DNA of 64,000 nucleotides from Anaerolineaceae bacterium (lineage in GTDB: Bacteria; Chloroflexota; Anaerolineae; Aggregatilineales; Phototrophicaceae). Position numbers and translations under genes: made by a program. The notes beneath the pieces are model-generated. The model was not told the DNA's origin and ran no database searches. It saw nothing but the letters and a program-made list of their open reading frames with translations. Shown here in pieces: positions 18,201-26,870 of this stretch; the first letter of the stretch is position 1; each line of letters starts with the position of its first letter. The DNA lies in NCBI GenBank assembly GCA_016124855.1, contig WGMX01000020.1:372001-436000 (forward strand). Reading direction: 5' to 3'.

Positions 18201-19327
18201 GTGCGAGTGACCGTGTCACACTGCGGTTCGAGGTGAATGATACCGGAATCGGCTTATCCGAAGTGGCGCGCGAAAGGTTGTTCCAGCCTTTTATGCAGGC
18301 GGACAGCGGCACGACTCGTCGCTATGGTGGCACAGGGCTGGGCTTGGCGATTTCACGGCGATTGACGGCCTTAATGGGCGGCGAATTAGGCGTTGAAAGT
18401 GTCGAGGGTCAAGGGTCGACCTTCTGGTTTACGGCGCAGTTCGGACATGATGAAGGCATCAATACAGTCTTCCCGGAAATCAATATCAGCGGAATGCGCA
18501 TATTGATTGTGGATGACAGTGAGACACAGTGCGAAATCTTGGAACATTATCTATCCGGGCAGCAAACGGAAACCTGCAGCGTTCATACGCCGGAAGATGC
18601 GCTCAATAAACTGCGTGAAGCGGCTAATGACCGTAAGCCGTTTGATGTCCTGATTATGGATATGTTGATGCCCGGTATGAACGGCATCAAACTTGCCCAG
18701 CAGGTTCACAAAGAAACCGCGATTGCTGCCACCGGATTGATTGGTCTGACCAGTTCTGAAAACACCAAGCTAAAAAATGATGCTGAAAAACTGGGCTTCA
18801 AAGCGTATTTGAACAAGCCGGTAAAGCATAATGTACTGCTGGAAACCTTGGAGACCATTCATAAAGGTTCAAGCACGACGCGTAACGGCAAAGCGGGCCG
18901 ACCTAGAGCACAAACCCTGATTGTGCAGCCCAAAGCCAAGCGTGGTCGGGTATTGATTGTCGAGGACAATCAAATCAACCAAAAACTGGCGATGCAGCAG
19001 CTTGACCGGCTGGGTTTTGATGCTGATGGCGTTAACGACGGTCGTGAGGCAGTCAACCGGATTGAAGAACAACCAACCGGTTATCAACTGGTTTTGATGG
19101 ACATGCACATGCCCAATATGAACGGCATCGAAGCTACCCGTGAAATTCGCCGTCGCGAGGCGGGGACGGATGTTCATATCCCGATTGTTGCCATGACGGC
19201 CAGCACTGCGCCGGATGATCAACGGAATTGTTTTGAGGCGGGAATGAATGATTTTCTGTCCAAGCCGGTGGGCATCGAGTCGTTAAAACTGGTTCTCGAC
19301 CGCTGGGTCAAAGAAAAACAATCTTAA
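15215..19327 (+). CDS. Membrane hybrid histidine kinase: TM, five PAS, HisKA-HATPase, two receivers
   Basis: The 1,370-residue protein has an N-terminal block of about five or six hydrophobic segments (30-183). Five PAS/PAC units follow (about 203-325, 330-450, 455-570, 580-700, 712-835). Next come HisKA with His860 in MSHEIRTP, then HATPase (about 955-1075, NLVGNAVKF, DTGIGL, GTGLGL). Two receivers close the protein (about 1094-1215 with Asp1149; 1244-1362 with Asp1296). Both receivers keep the Lys near the end. It starts 5 nt after the receiver gene. With two receivers and no Hpt domain, the phosphoryl group probably needs a separate Hpt protein or passes directly to the neighbouring CheY-type protein. 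Confidence 0.95.
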   Translation: MSFFSDNRDSWPRIIRPSAHIPKTEWRNASLLSGLLVARISIHIGLLLIRVLYLIGGREVSWLGVALNLAGLGFSIFMYVLSRGRRYRTAAALFIIETSIILFAAAIYTPPGYDFSKTLIYLVVPILLTGLLFSLRVTLLTALTFSAVILIVLPNVIVVPDINWIIQSISFITVVSVFIIVFVRHQQFAEADRQRGLEERELQYRLLAENSTDIIARSTVEGKLVYISPACKALLGYEPAEMMGHTYKEFSHEDDMNYDGSIVKDGIARTNDTFTYVHRIRHRDGHYLWFETITRPVRDPKTHAMIELQIASRDITQRRVVEEALRDSETRYRQLIEEASEAIFTTGVDGRFTYVNPATQHIVGYTPDELIGKHFTIVLDPYWKHLLQRFYYKQVIQNLPETILNFPIRTRSGDQRWVEQTVKLIVQNGEVTQLSGIVRDVTARHEAEQNLLLTQFSLDAAQDAAFWIKHDGHFAYANRATSTSLGYDIDHLMTLSISDIYPDISPSSWQALWNQIKQEGEFSKELTSRKQDGTLFNVEMAANFMSYDDQEFVFAFVRDLTSRKQMESELEQERDFAHQIMENMGQALVVKSGSGRLEYVNPAVAKMLGYSTTELLGRNFDSLIVEDDVDIYHNNGELRLKGNTTIYEVRLKCADDSVVYTLITSVPRYKDGVYVGSIAVITDMSDHMRQEAERSHLITEVQKNADLLRTVIDSTPDWIFAKNRDFRYILVNKGFADGIGKTNEEILGKTDEELGVAPEVVFGDPAKNVFGTRNEDMLVLSTGKSYFKPDNWLTKTDGTTIAQDTQIHALLDINGQPYAVLGFSRDITNRKQIEVALQTAHDKALEASQLKSEFLATMSHEIRTPMNGILGMSELLLDTPLNVEQQEYTNIILSEGNSLLTIINDILDFSKIEAGMMILEKIEFVVVDVIDRVVEFLNPQRQGKNVVIMSDIASDIPFVIKGDPTRLRQILINLVGNAVKFTLDGEIVVRVKVESRASDRVTLRFEVNDTGIGLSEVARERLFQPFMQADSGTTRRYGGTGLGLAISRRLTALMGGELGVESVEGQGSTFWFTAQFGHDEGINTVFPEINISGMRILIVDDSETQCEILEHYLSGQQTETCSVHTPEDALNKLREAANDRKPFDVLIMDMLMPGMNGIKLAQQVHKETAIAATGLIGLTSSENTKLKNDAEKLGFKAYLNKPVKHNVLLETLETIHKGSSTTRNGKAGRPRAQTLIVQPKAKRGRVLIVEDNQINQKLAMQQLDRLGFDADGVNDGREAVNRIEEQPTGYQLVLMDMHMPNMNGIEATREIRRREAGTDVHIPIVAMTASTAPDDQRNCFEAGMNDFLSKPVGIESLKLVLDRWVKEKQS

Positions 19328-19344
19328 GTCCGGTTGCGTGCCGC

Positions 19345-19731
19345 TCAAACATGTCCGGTCATGATGCCGCGTACAAGGATGCCCGCTAATACAGCGAATC
19401 CCCACATATAACTGCCCATCGCCGGACGCTTTTTGGCCGTCACCTCAACGAAGATGAAAAAGGGCAGCGCCAGCACAGCGCCCAACCCGTAAATCATATG
19501 AACATCTTCATAGGGTCGCCCGCCGATAAGATACATGACGATACCGAGCAGGGATTGCGCCAGCATGACACCGGCAACGGTATACACGGCTCGACGATAC
19601 CAGCGCGTGACATCAGCATGACGCAGCAGGCCGATATACAGCCCTAAGGCAAACATGATGACCGCTGCCAGCAGCCCAAGACGGCTAATCCAATAGTGTA
19701 TTGTGGTCAACAAGGGATATAAACTGGTCAT
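19345..19731 (-). CDS. Small four-helix integral membrane protein, unknown function
   Basis: The 128-residue protein has four predicted membrane helices: about 8-34, 45-68, 78-97 and 105-124. Several His residues lie near helix ends (IHYWIS, RHADV, DVHMIYG), but they do not match a heme-binding family I can name. No strong ribosome site precedes the ATG. It converges on the hybrid kinase gene and follows the zinc-finger gene by about 50 nt on the same strand, so those two may be co-transcribed. Confidence 0.65.
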   Translation of the reverse strand: MTSLYPLLTTIHYWISRLGLLAAVIMFALGLYIGLLRHADVTRWYRRAVYTVAGVMLAQSLLGIVMYLIGGRPYEDVHMIYGLGAVLALPFFIFVEVTAKKRPAMGSYMWGFAVLAGILVRGIMTGHV

Positions 19732-19782
19732 TCTTGCAATTCTTTTACAGACGCAGGCTGCCGCGTCAGGTTTGCGTTTCGG

Positions 19783-20079
19783 TTAGTGCTGGTCGTTTTC
19801 GTCGCGCTGCTGGCGGATTTTCTGTTCCCACGGCTTTTTGGCTTGGCCGGTATAACCCATCGCCCGCAGACGCTCCGTTTCCAAGTGTTCTAGCTGGTCG
19901 GACACGCGTTCATAATCCGCCGCAGGTATGCGCTTGTCAAGCCCGTTTGCTTCACGGTAAATGTAGCCGATGCCGCCGCACCAGTCACAATCTTGGGCTG
20001 CGCCGTCTTCATCTTCAAACCAGCCAAATCCCTCGCACGAGGGGCAAGGCACGATATTCATTGCTATTTGCGCTCCCAT
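19783..20079 (-). CDS. Small DnaJ-type zinc-finger protein
   Basis: The chosen start is the ATG at 20079, with GAGG 5 nt upstream, giving 98 residues. In-frame upstream starts (20133, 20178) lack a ribosome site. Two CxxCxGxG-like motifs (CPSCEGFG and CDWCGGIG) form a single zinc-binding knuckle pair of the DnaJ cysteine-rich type. No J domain is present. The C-terminal half is a charged helix. Proteins like this may bind unfolded or partner proteins, but the function is unknown. Confidence 0.7.
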   Translation of the reverse strand: MGAQIAMNIVPCPSCEGFGWFEDEDGAAQDCDWCGGIGYIYREANGLDKRIPAADYERVSDQLEHLETERLRAMGYTGQAKKPWEQKIRQQRDENDQH

Positions 20080-20419
20080 GTGAACCTCAGCGTCTTCATT
20101 TCCGTATTGTATTAGAAACAACGGGTTTGTCATGGGTGACTTCAGCCTTGATGCCAAGCGTTTTGCGAGAGGCTTCATAGACGGTTTAGCCCAACATGAG
20201 AATTTGATGAGTTGATAATTTGCTTATTCAGAATATGTATATAATAATTCCGGTTGTGCGAAGTAAACGTTCTAAATGTGTTTCTTAACAAACTTATTCA
20301 TTTGAGCCGTCGTACTTCAAAAAGTTTCACTCACTCATTCGTTTTTTAGAAGAACTCCACTTTTTCTCCAAAATTGCTTGTTAAGATCGCTGTCCACTGT
20401 TTTTTTGGAAAACAATCAC
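20080..20419 (+). other. Divergent promoter region before the membrane glycosyltransferase
   Basis: The AT-rich 340-nt gap contains TTGATA at 20212-20217 and TATAAT at 20240-20245. Their spacing (22 nt) is too long for one standard promoter, so the assignment is open. I see no RNA gene or repeat. Confidence 0.35.
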
Positions 20420-21973
20420 ATGACCTCTCGTAATGTCTACAGTTTGTTTGTATTTGCGGTCTTGTTCGTATGCTACAGTTATTTCGTTCCGGTTGATAAT
20501 TGGGCTGTGACTTCCCGGGTCGCGCCGGTTTACGCGCTGGTTGATGAAGGTGTCCTCAATATTGACACTTATCATCTGATGACCGGTGATAAAGCCTACT
20601 TTGAAAATCATTATTACACCGATAAGTCCATCGGCCCGTCGCTGTTTGCTGTTCCGGTTTATGCCATCTACAAAGCGTTGGCGACCCGTCCCGAATTCCA
20701 GCAGGTGCCGATTGATGATCCGGCGCATCCTGCTTTGTCAGCGCTATACCGGTCAAGAGCCTTAGAATGGATGACGCTGGTTGTTGTCATGCTTCCTTCG
20801 GCATTATTGGGTGTGGTGGTTTTCCGGTTCGCGGCGCGTTTCACCCGACATGATTTTTACGCCTGCATCTTGGCGCTGGTCTACGGGTTGGCGACCATTG
20901 CCTTTACTTACAGCCGGATGCTTTTTCAACATCAGACCACGGCTTTGGGTTTGTTTGTGGGTTTCTTTCTCTTGTGGAAAGTGATTTACGAAAAGGCTGA
21001 TTTGCGCTGGTTGTGGGGCGTCGGATTCTTTTTGAGTTTGGCTTTTATAAGTGAATATGTGGTGGCGATATTCGGCGGCCTAATTTTTTTGTGGGCTGTC
21101 TATAAGCTGCGAAACCGTCGTGCTGTTTTCTACATCATTCTAGGTGCACTGCCGCTCTTACTCGTCAATTCGGCTTACAATCTGCTGGCCTTTCATTCAC
21201 CGCTGCCAGTTGGATATTCGTATTCGTTGTGGGCGTCTACAGTGCACGAACACGGCTTTATGGGCATCTCGCTGCCTTCCCTGCGCGTACTGGGCGAAAT
21301 CACGTTTGGCAGTTTTCGCGGGTTGTTTTTTATCTCACCGGTTCTGCTCCTGATTATTCCCGGTTTATATCTGATGTGGCGGGAGCAGCCTAAATATCGT
21401 GAAGTGGTTGTGTTAATCAGCGTAATTGTGATCGGCTTCTTCTTGTACAACGCAGGTTATCTGGTGTGGTGGGGTGGTTGGAGTACCGGACCGCGCTTCT
21501 TAGTTCCGATGCTGCCGTTCATGATGCTGCCGATGGCTTTTGTTTTGAATCGGTGGCTGCGGCATAAGGTGGGCATCGGTGTCATTGCGCTGTTGATTGC
21601 TGCCTCGACGCTCAACGTGTGGATTCAATCGATTGCCTTTTTGGGGCTGTCGCCGGATATTGTTGATGTACCGGCTGAGATCGTGAACGGCGCAACCGCG
21701 TCACCGGAAAAGATGGCGGCACAAGCGGCTTATGTCGTGAAGACGGTTGAAAATGGCGGCTATATCGCCAATCCGCTGTTTGATTTCGCTATTCCGCATA
21801 TTCAAAGTAATGATATTGCGCTGAATGTTGGCCGCTTATATGGTCTGGTCGGATTACAAAGTTTAATGATTTTGTGGATAAGACTGGCGTTGATTGTCAT
21901 TGCTGCCGTATTCGTCTGGTTCCTAACACGAACACGGCAGCACAAAGCCGAAATGCAGCCGATTAAGCACTAA
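20420..21973 (+). CDS. Polytopic GT39/PMT-like membrane glycosyltransferase
   Basis: The protein is 517 residues from the ATG at 20420, with about eleven hydrophobic helices. The long first external loop carries DEGVLNID and YYTDKSIGPS, where acidic residues of PMT/ArnT-type enzymes act. A later STGPRFLVPMLPF motif is common in bacterial members. These enzymes transfer a sugar from a polyprenyl-phosphate carrier to a lipid, glycan or protein on the outer face of the membrane. The acceptor is unknown. Its stop codon overlaps the left copy of a 56-bp direct repeat (21971-22026). Confidence 0.78.
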   Translation: MTSRNVYSLFVFAVLFVCYSYFVPVDNWAVTSRVAPVYALVDEGVLNIDTYHLMTGDKAYFENHYYTDKSIGPSLFAVPVYAIYKALATRPEFQQVPIDDPAHPALSALYRSRALEWMTLVVVMLPSALLGVVVFRFAARFTRHDFYACILALVYGLATIAFTYSRMLFQHQTTALGLFVGFFLLWKVIYEKADLRWLWGVGFFLSLAFISEYVVAIFGGLIFLWAVYKLRNRRAVFYIILGALPLLLVNSAYNLLAFHSPLPVGYSYSLWASTVHEHGFMGISLPSLRVLGEITFGSFRGLFFISPVLLLIIPGLYLMWREQPKYREVVVLISVIVIGFFLYNAGYLVWWGGWSTGPRFLVPMLPFMMLPMAFVLNRWLRHKVGIGVIALLIAASTLNVWIQSIAFLGLSPDIVDVPAEIVNGATASPEKMAAQAAYVVKTVENGGYIANPLFDFAIPHIQSNDIALNVGRLYGLVGLQSLMILWIRLALIVIAAVFVWFLTRTRQHKAEMQPIKH

Positions 21974-22026
21974 CCGCCTGTTTGACCTTCCTTGAGTTCC
22001 AGTGGAATGTATTCCAGATTATTCCA
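21971..22026. repeat. 56-bp direct repeat, left copy (fragment of PBP2 gene tail)
   Basis: Identical at 54 of 56 positions to 23148-23203, the true 3' end of the PBP2 gene. Read on the minus strand it still encodes the last 18 residues of that protein (W-N-N-L-E-Y-I-P-L-E-L and on), ending in TAG, but the frame is closed by a TGA not far upstream. It is a non-functional gene fragment. Confidence 0.9.
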
Positions 22027-22086
22027 TGCATGAAGGCCAAGGCTCGATCATAGATTTCATTACAGATTGTCTCTCCTTAAGAAAGA

Positions 22087-23037
22087 TTATGTAATTGGTG
22101 GCTCAATCACAATAGGTTTGTTGAAATCCGCAAATCTGATACTGCTGTTAGTGATCTGATTTATGATAATCGGAGAACTATTGTTAGAAACAATCGTTGT
22201 CGGATTGGTTCTAATAACCGATGTAGTTTCAGTACGGTAAATCATCTGATCGTCTACACCGATCCAATACGTGACCTGATAAATTGTATTTTCACCGAGT
22301 TCCATACGCTGTGTTTCGATGTCGGCAGCTTGGTCAATATTGAAGGTGCTAAGTAATTTATCAAATTGTCCATTTTTAAATACTTCAACTCCGTCAAGAG
22401 TGACTTTTATTCCTTTTACTTTGACTTGTTCATTGAAATTCTGTATGGGCAGCTCTTGAATGGACAAAATAGATTGTTCACTGATTGGAAGCAAAATAGC
22501 TATCGAAAAAGTTCGGAGATAAATGTTCACATCAAGAAACTCTGATCCAGAAAAGGCTGGTATTTGGTCAATTCGCGCCCAACCTTTTGGGAATTGTTCG
22601 GCATTGGAGGAAGGCGTTACATTACTAAACTGAAGGTAGAACTGTCCATCCACAACGACGGCATCAAACTGTTGAGTTGTGTCGCCAACAAACGGGGCGA
22701 CATCATTTTCGCCAACAGAGGTGTGTTGCTCCTTAATTGTGATTTGTACATCAGTTAAATCGAATTTTTTTGCAACTTGCCCTGTTATTGTTTCATAGAC
22801 TGCTTGATTAATTTGGGTATCTGTTCCATTCAGGTGTGAAACAGTTTGTTCGCTGCTGCGAAAATCACCTGTAACACTGTAACTCGTCAGTTCTCGAAAA
22901 CGATCAATCGCAGCCTGCAAATCTTGAATGAGAACCTTTTGATCTTCTGTAAAAAGTGTTTCTGCTGTAGTGACTGATAAGCTGAATAGACTTAAAACAA
23001 CTGCCAATAAAATTGTGCCGAAAAGATTTTTATTCAT
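22087..23037 (-). CDS. Exported protein of unknown function in an inserted segment
   Basis: The 316-residue protein has a signal peptide (residues 1-25, cleaving near TTAETLF). The rest is beta-rich, with repeated short hydrophobic strands, and ends in a Thr/Ile/Pro-rich tail. I do not recognise a family; the overall look resembles secreted lipoprotein-like lipid-binding folds, but no lipobox Cys is present. The coding sequence is clearly AT-richer than the PBP2 and glycosyltransferase genes beside it. It sits between two copies of the PBP2 gene tail, which suggests it was inserted there. Confidence 0.75.
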   Translation of the reverse strand: MNKNLFGTILLAVVLSLFSLSVTTAETLFTEDQKVLIQDLQAAIDRFRELTSYSVTGDFRSSEQTVSHLNGTDTQINQAVYETITGQVAKKFDLTDVQITIKEQHTSVGENDVAPFVGDTTQQFDAVVVDGQFYLQFSNVTPSSNAEQFPKGWARIDQIPAFSGSEFLDVNIYLRTFSIAILLPISEQSILSIQELPIQNFNEQVKVKGIKVTLDGVEVFKNGQFDKLLSTFNIDQAADIETQRMELGENTIYQVTYWIGVDDQMIYRTETTSVIRTNPTTIVSNNSSPIIINQITNSSIRFADFNKPIVIEPPIT

Positions 23038-23146
23038 GTGAGCTCTTATTCACTTAAACTATAAGTTTCATCGAATTCGAGTGCCTAATATTAACGTGAA
23101 TAGGTCGCGAATGATTGTACAAATCGCGACCATAAAAACTATGTTC

Positions 23147-25408
23147 TTAACCGCCTGTTTGACCTTCCTTGAGTTCCAGTGGAATATATTGCAGATTATT
23201 CCACCAGTAGGGGAAGGGGGCTTGTTCGGCCTTGAAATAAGTATCCAGCACGCGGCGGACAATCGGCGCGGCGGTTTCCGAACCTTCACGACCGAATTCG
23301 ACCATCGCTACAATCGCGATTTGCGGATCATCTTTCGGCGCGTAGGCAGCAAACCAGCCATAAGGTTCGACACGTCCTGATTGGGCGGTTCCGGTTTTGC
23401 CACAGGCCACGTAAGGCGCGTTGTACTGGGACTCTTTGCCGGAGTAGCCATAAAATACGAACGAGGCTGTTCCGTAAGTCATATCCGAAACGACACCGCA
23501 CATGCCTTCGCGGATAGTGGCGATGGTTGCATCACTTAAGCCCATCGTGCCGGCGATTTTAGACTGCGCCGTATAAGTTACGGGCAGTCCATCAACACCC
23601 CCAACCTTTTCGACGATATACGGCTGGTAAAGTGTGCCACCGTTGGCAATGCCAGCCACCATCCGTGCCATCTGCAAAATGCTGACCTGCACACCGCCTT
23701 GACCAATGGCTTCGTTGATGCCCTGTTCAACGCTGGTCGGGTTGGGCAGCGTACCTGCCGCTTCGGTTTCCGGCAGATCAATGCCAGTGGGTGTGCCGAA
23801 GCCCATCTTGCGGGCGTAGTTCATCAACACGTTCGTACCAGCACGGGTATAAAGCCGCGCGCCCATTTCGTAAAAGAACGGATTGCACGAGGCCATTAAG
23901 GCCTGCGCCATCGTCACTTCACCGGCTGGCTTGCTGAAATCAGATTTCGGGTCTTCGAGCGCGCGCCAATCGGTACGGACAGGCAGGGTATCGCCATACT
24001 GCTGACCGTGCCATTCTAAGGTACAGTTGAAGGTCGGCTCGGTCATCATCTTTTCGGACGAGGCGGCTGCCGTGGTGACGATTTTGAAGGTCGAACCGGG
24101 GAAGTATTGATCTTGAATCGTCCGGTTACGAAGCGGCGCGCGCGGGTCTTGCACATTGACCGAGATTTCATCGGGGGCGGGCGAATCGGTGCCGTTGTAA
24201 ACACTCGGATCAAAGAACGGCCAACTGACCATCGCTAAGATCGCACCCGTTTTAACATCAATGGCGACCAAACCTGCACCCGGTGAATGGGTTGGGCCGC
24301 CCCAATTTCCTGCCGCATAATTGTAAGCATCAGCCATCGCTTGTCCGGCGGTCATTTGCAATTCGCGGTCGATAGTCAGCGTTACAGACTGCGGCGTCGT
24401 TCCCTGCCGGCCACCGAGTTCGCGCAGCACCACGTTGGATGGCGAGATGACCTGTAAAACCTGTTCCGGTTTGCCTGCCAACTGCTTTTCATACAACTGC
24501 TCTATGCCCATCTGCCCGATGAGATCACCTTCGCGGTAGCCGTCATTTTTGAGCGCATTCAACTGGTCTTGGGTGGCGTAGGCAATATAACCGGTGATTT
24601 GTGAGGCTGCACCTTCACCGATATAGGTGCGCGTATCACGCGGGAAACGTTTGACCGCACATTTTTGGTCAAGTTCCTGCGCGTTGGCGGTGTCGGTGTC
24701 TTTATCAACTTCACCCAGATAGAAAATGGTGACCGGATCGTAGCTGGCAAAATATTTTTCCAGATCATAACGCCGCCGTTTTAGGACGCGTCCCAATAGG
24801 TCGAGACAGTCACTTTCGCCAGCCATATCCTGCCGCGCACTGTAGAGCGCCACCATCGTGCCTTCTTGATTCACCAACAGTTGACCATTGCGGTCATAGA
24901 TATTGCCGCGCGGAAGCGGTCGCGATTTAACCACTACCTGTGATCCGCCAACTAATCCATTCACGATGTCCATGCTTGACCACGCGATTCCCCAGCGATT
25001 CTGGGATTTGATCAGACGCATGGTGCGGTTTTTGTCGGCAACTGTGCCAAAAACTGCGGACGAGAACTCCACGTCGTAGGTGATGGCTGCTGACTCGCCT
25101 TGAACGGTCACTTTATTGAAGGTATAGGTGATTTTATCCGGCGCGATTTTGCTCATCGCATCTTGATAAATTTTCTGGAATACAGGGAAGGTATATTCCT
25201 GCTGGCTCGGCACGCTCAAGTCGCCATACATGGCCTCATAGTTGGCGGCTTTCCAATTATCCAAAAAACCTTTAGCGACATCATCCGGCGCGCTCACATT
25301 TTGAAGAATCGGAACAATACTGCTGCTCGACGGACTGGACGTACCGGCGCAGGCCGCCAGAAAAACCAGCAGTAGAATGGTCAAAATGGTTAGTTTACGA
25401 CGCGGCAT
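23147..25408 (-). CDS. Lipoprotein class B penicillin-binding protein (transpeptidase)
   Basis: The 753-residue protein begins with a lipoprotein signal peptide ending in LAACAG. An NTF2-like MecA_N-type domain occupies about 40-150. A PBP dimerisation domain follows, starting near the RGNIYDRNG motif (about 165-335). The transpeptidase domain (about 375-735) shows all three catalytic motifs: STFK (active Ser), SCN and KTGTAQ. It cross-links peptidoglycan outside the membrane. The MecA_N domain is the type found in PBP2a-like enzymes; low beta-lactam affinity is possible but cannot be concluded. The last 56 bp exist again at 21971-22026. Confidence 0.95.
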   Translation of the reverse strand: MPRRKLTILTILLLVFLAACAGTSSPSSSSIVPILQNVSAPDDVAKGFLDNWKAANYEAMYGDLSVPSQQEYTFPVFQKIYQDAMSKIAPDKITYTFNKVTVQGESAAITYDVEFSSAVFGTVADKNRTMRLIKSQNRWGIAWSSMDIVNGLVGGSQVVVKSRPLPRGNIYDRNGQLLVNQEGTMVALYSARQDMAGESDCLDLLGRVLKRRRYDLEKYFASYDPVTIFYLGEVDKDTDTANAQELDQKCAVKRFPRDTRTYIGEGAASQITGYIAYATQDQLNALKNDGYREGDLIGQMGIEQLYEKQLAGKPEQVLQVISPSNVVLRELGGRQGTTPQSVTLTIDRELQMTAGQAMADAYNYAAGNWGGPTHSPGAGLVAIDVKTGAILAMVSWPFFDPSVYNGTDSPAPDEISVNVQDPRAPLRNRTIQDQYFPGSTFKIVTTAAASSEKMMTEPTFNCTLEWHGQQYGDTLPVRTDWRALEDPKSDFSKPAGEVTMAQALMASCNPFFYEMGARLYTRAGTNVLMNYARKMGFGTPTGIDLPETEAAGTLPNPTSVEQGINEAIGQGGVQVSILQMARMVAGIANGGTLYQPYIVEKVGGVDGLPVTYTAQSKIAGTMGLSDATIATIREGMCGVVSDMTYGTASFVFYGYSGKESQYNAPYVACGKTGTAQSGRVEPYGWFAAYAPKDDPQIAIVAMVEFGREGSETAAPIVRRVLDTYFKAEQAPFPYWWNNLQYIPLELKEGQTGG
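23148..23203. repeat. 56-bp direct repeat, right copy (true PBP2 3' end)
   Basis: This is the functional 3' end of the PBP2 gene, matching 21971-22026 except for two substitutions. The two copies bracket the exported-protein gene at 22087-23037. Confidence 0.9.
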
Positions 25409-25544
25409 AGCACCCGCCTCTTGCTCCTATTAAACACTGTCCGGCCTACTATAACGGTGTGGAAGTGGCACGTAAAGGCGGCGTTGGCCAATCGGCGGGT
25501 GACTAGGTAAATACTAATATTGTGTTGCTGAAGGCTGGCTGATC

Positions 25545-25766
25545 CTAAGAATTGACGCGGGTTGAGGTGGTGTCGTCTTGCTGTTTGGCCGCATCTTCGC
25601 CTTCGGCTTTGAGGGGCATCACACCCGTAATGCCACCACTGTCGAATTCAGGAATGGTGGGCGGCTGCGGCGGTTCATATGCGGCATCCGGCTTATTTTC
25701 AACACGTTGGATAAGTCCGGTTTCGGTTCCGGTACGGCGCTTCGGTTCAGGTTTATCGTGACCCAT
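25545..25766 (-). CDS. Small hydrophilic protein, unknown
   Basis: The 73-residue frame starts at the ATG at 25766, with AGGAG 7 nt upstream. The sequence is rich in Pro, Glu, Lys and Thr (KPEPKRRTGTETG, YEPPQPPTIPEFD) and is probably disordered. No domain is recognisable. The ribosome site is the main support. It lies between the PBP2 and SDR genes on the same strand. Confidence 0.5.
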   Translation of the reverse strand: MGHDKPEPKRRTGTETGLIQRVENKPDAAYEPPQPPTIPEFDSGGITGVMPLKAEGEDAAKQQDDTTSTRVNS

Positions 25767-25862
25767 GTGCTGCTCCTGCGCTGAATGATAAACGCATTGT
25801 AAACCAGATTGTAACATCTAGTCTATAGCGTCATATGCGCCGTACCGCCTAAACCAACCGAT

Positions 25863-26738
25863 TTACACGGCAGCGGCTGACGCGATTCCGGTTAACTGCT
25901 CACTGATTTCCCACAAACGTTTTTGTGCCGCTTCGTCATAGGACGCCGGTGATGACCGCTTGGGTTTCGATTTATCGAAATATTTACCGGTCACGCCTTC
26001 GACTTCTGGTGATGAAGCCAGATACACACTGGTCTTGGCGCCATCTTCCACTTTAATGGCAAAGACCGTAATAATCCCCATCACAAACTGCATCAATCCC
26101 TTGTTGTTCTTGCCAAAGCCGGTGTTGACAAAGCCCGGATGCAGCACGTTAGCGGTGACACCTGTGCCAGCCAAGCGCCGTGCTAATTCGTAGGTGAACA
26201 TCACGTTCATCAGTTTGGATTGGGCATAGGCTTTAAACCCGCCCATACCATAAGCGGTGTTCTTGAATTGCAGGTCATCGAAATCCAACGCCCCGCCCGA
26301 TTGCGCCTCGGACGACACATTGACGATGCGTGACGGTGCGCTGGCCTTCAACATATCCAACAGCAGATTAGTAAGCAGGAAGTAGCTGAGGTGGTTGAGC
26401 GCGAAGGTCATTTCGTAGCCATCGACTGTTTCCTGCCGCGAATTGAACACACCACCGGCATTGTTCAGCAGCACATCCAAGCGCGAAAACTGCTTTCTAA
26501 AATCATCCGCGACCCGCCGCACTTCAGCCATGGATGACAAATCCGCCAGCAGCGCATGAACGTCATTATTGCCACTGGCTGTTTGTATTTCGCGCAGCGC
26601 CTCATCAGTTCGGGCTTTGCTGCGCCCGATGATGACGACCTGCGCCCCCATTTGGGCGAGATCTACTGCCGCTTGTTTGCCGATGCCGTTGGTTGCCCCG
26701 CTAATGAGAACGGTTTTACCTTGCATTGTGTTTGCCAT
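25863..26738 (-). CDS. Short-chain dehydrogenase/reductase (retinol-dehydrogenase-like)
   Basis: The 291-residue protein is a classical SDR. The nucleotide loop is SGATNGIG, the NNAG motif is present, VNVSSEAQ carries the catalytic Ser, and YAQSK carries the Tyr and Lys. The Arg after strand 2 (IIGRSKAR) favours NADP(H). The PGFVNTGFG loop and the C-terminal PxSYDEAAQKRLWEISE pattern are those of the RDH11-14-like bacterial SDRs. The substrate is unknown. It diverges from the Uma2 gene. Confidence 0.92.
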   Translation of the reverse strand: MANTMQGKTVLISGATNGIGKQAAVDLAQMGAQVVIIGRSKARTDEALREIQTASGNNDVHALLADLSSMAEVRRVADDFRKQFSRLDVLLNNAGGVFNSRQETVDGYEMTFALNHLSYFLLTNLLLDMLKASAPSRIVNVSSEAQSGGALDFDDLQFKNTAYGMGGFKAYAQSKLMNVMFTYELARRLAGTGVTANVLHPGFVNTGFGKNNKGLMQFVMGIITVFAIKVEDGAKTSVYLASSPEVEGVTGKYFDKSKPKRSSPASYDEAAQKRLWEISEQLTGIASAAAV

Positions 26739-26870
26739 ATCAGGTTCGCCTTATTCAATTAACCAGTCTGCTGATTTTGCCATTATAGGCTTAACACTCC
26801 CTGAATATCAGCTAGTAAAAAGTACAGTCAATAATGCTACAATGGGCATCATAGAGGTTTTGGAGGTGTT

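Noticed and set aside
18869-19222. Minus-strand open frames across the hybrid kinase receivers
   Set aside because: They lie opposite conserved receiver motifs and show no family resemblance.
20212-20245. TTGATA and TATAAT as one promoter for the glycosyltransferase
   Set aside because: The spacing of 22 nt is outside the usual 16-18 nt range, so it is mentioned only as a possibility.
24313-24640. Whether the MecA_N-type PBP2 is a resistance determinant
   Set aside because: The domain type alone does not show low drug affinity, and class B PBPs with this domain are ordinary in many phyla.
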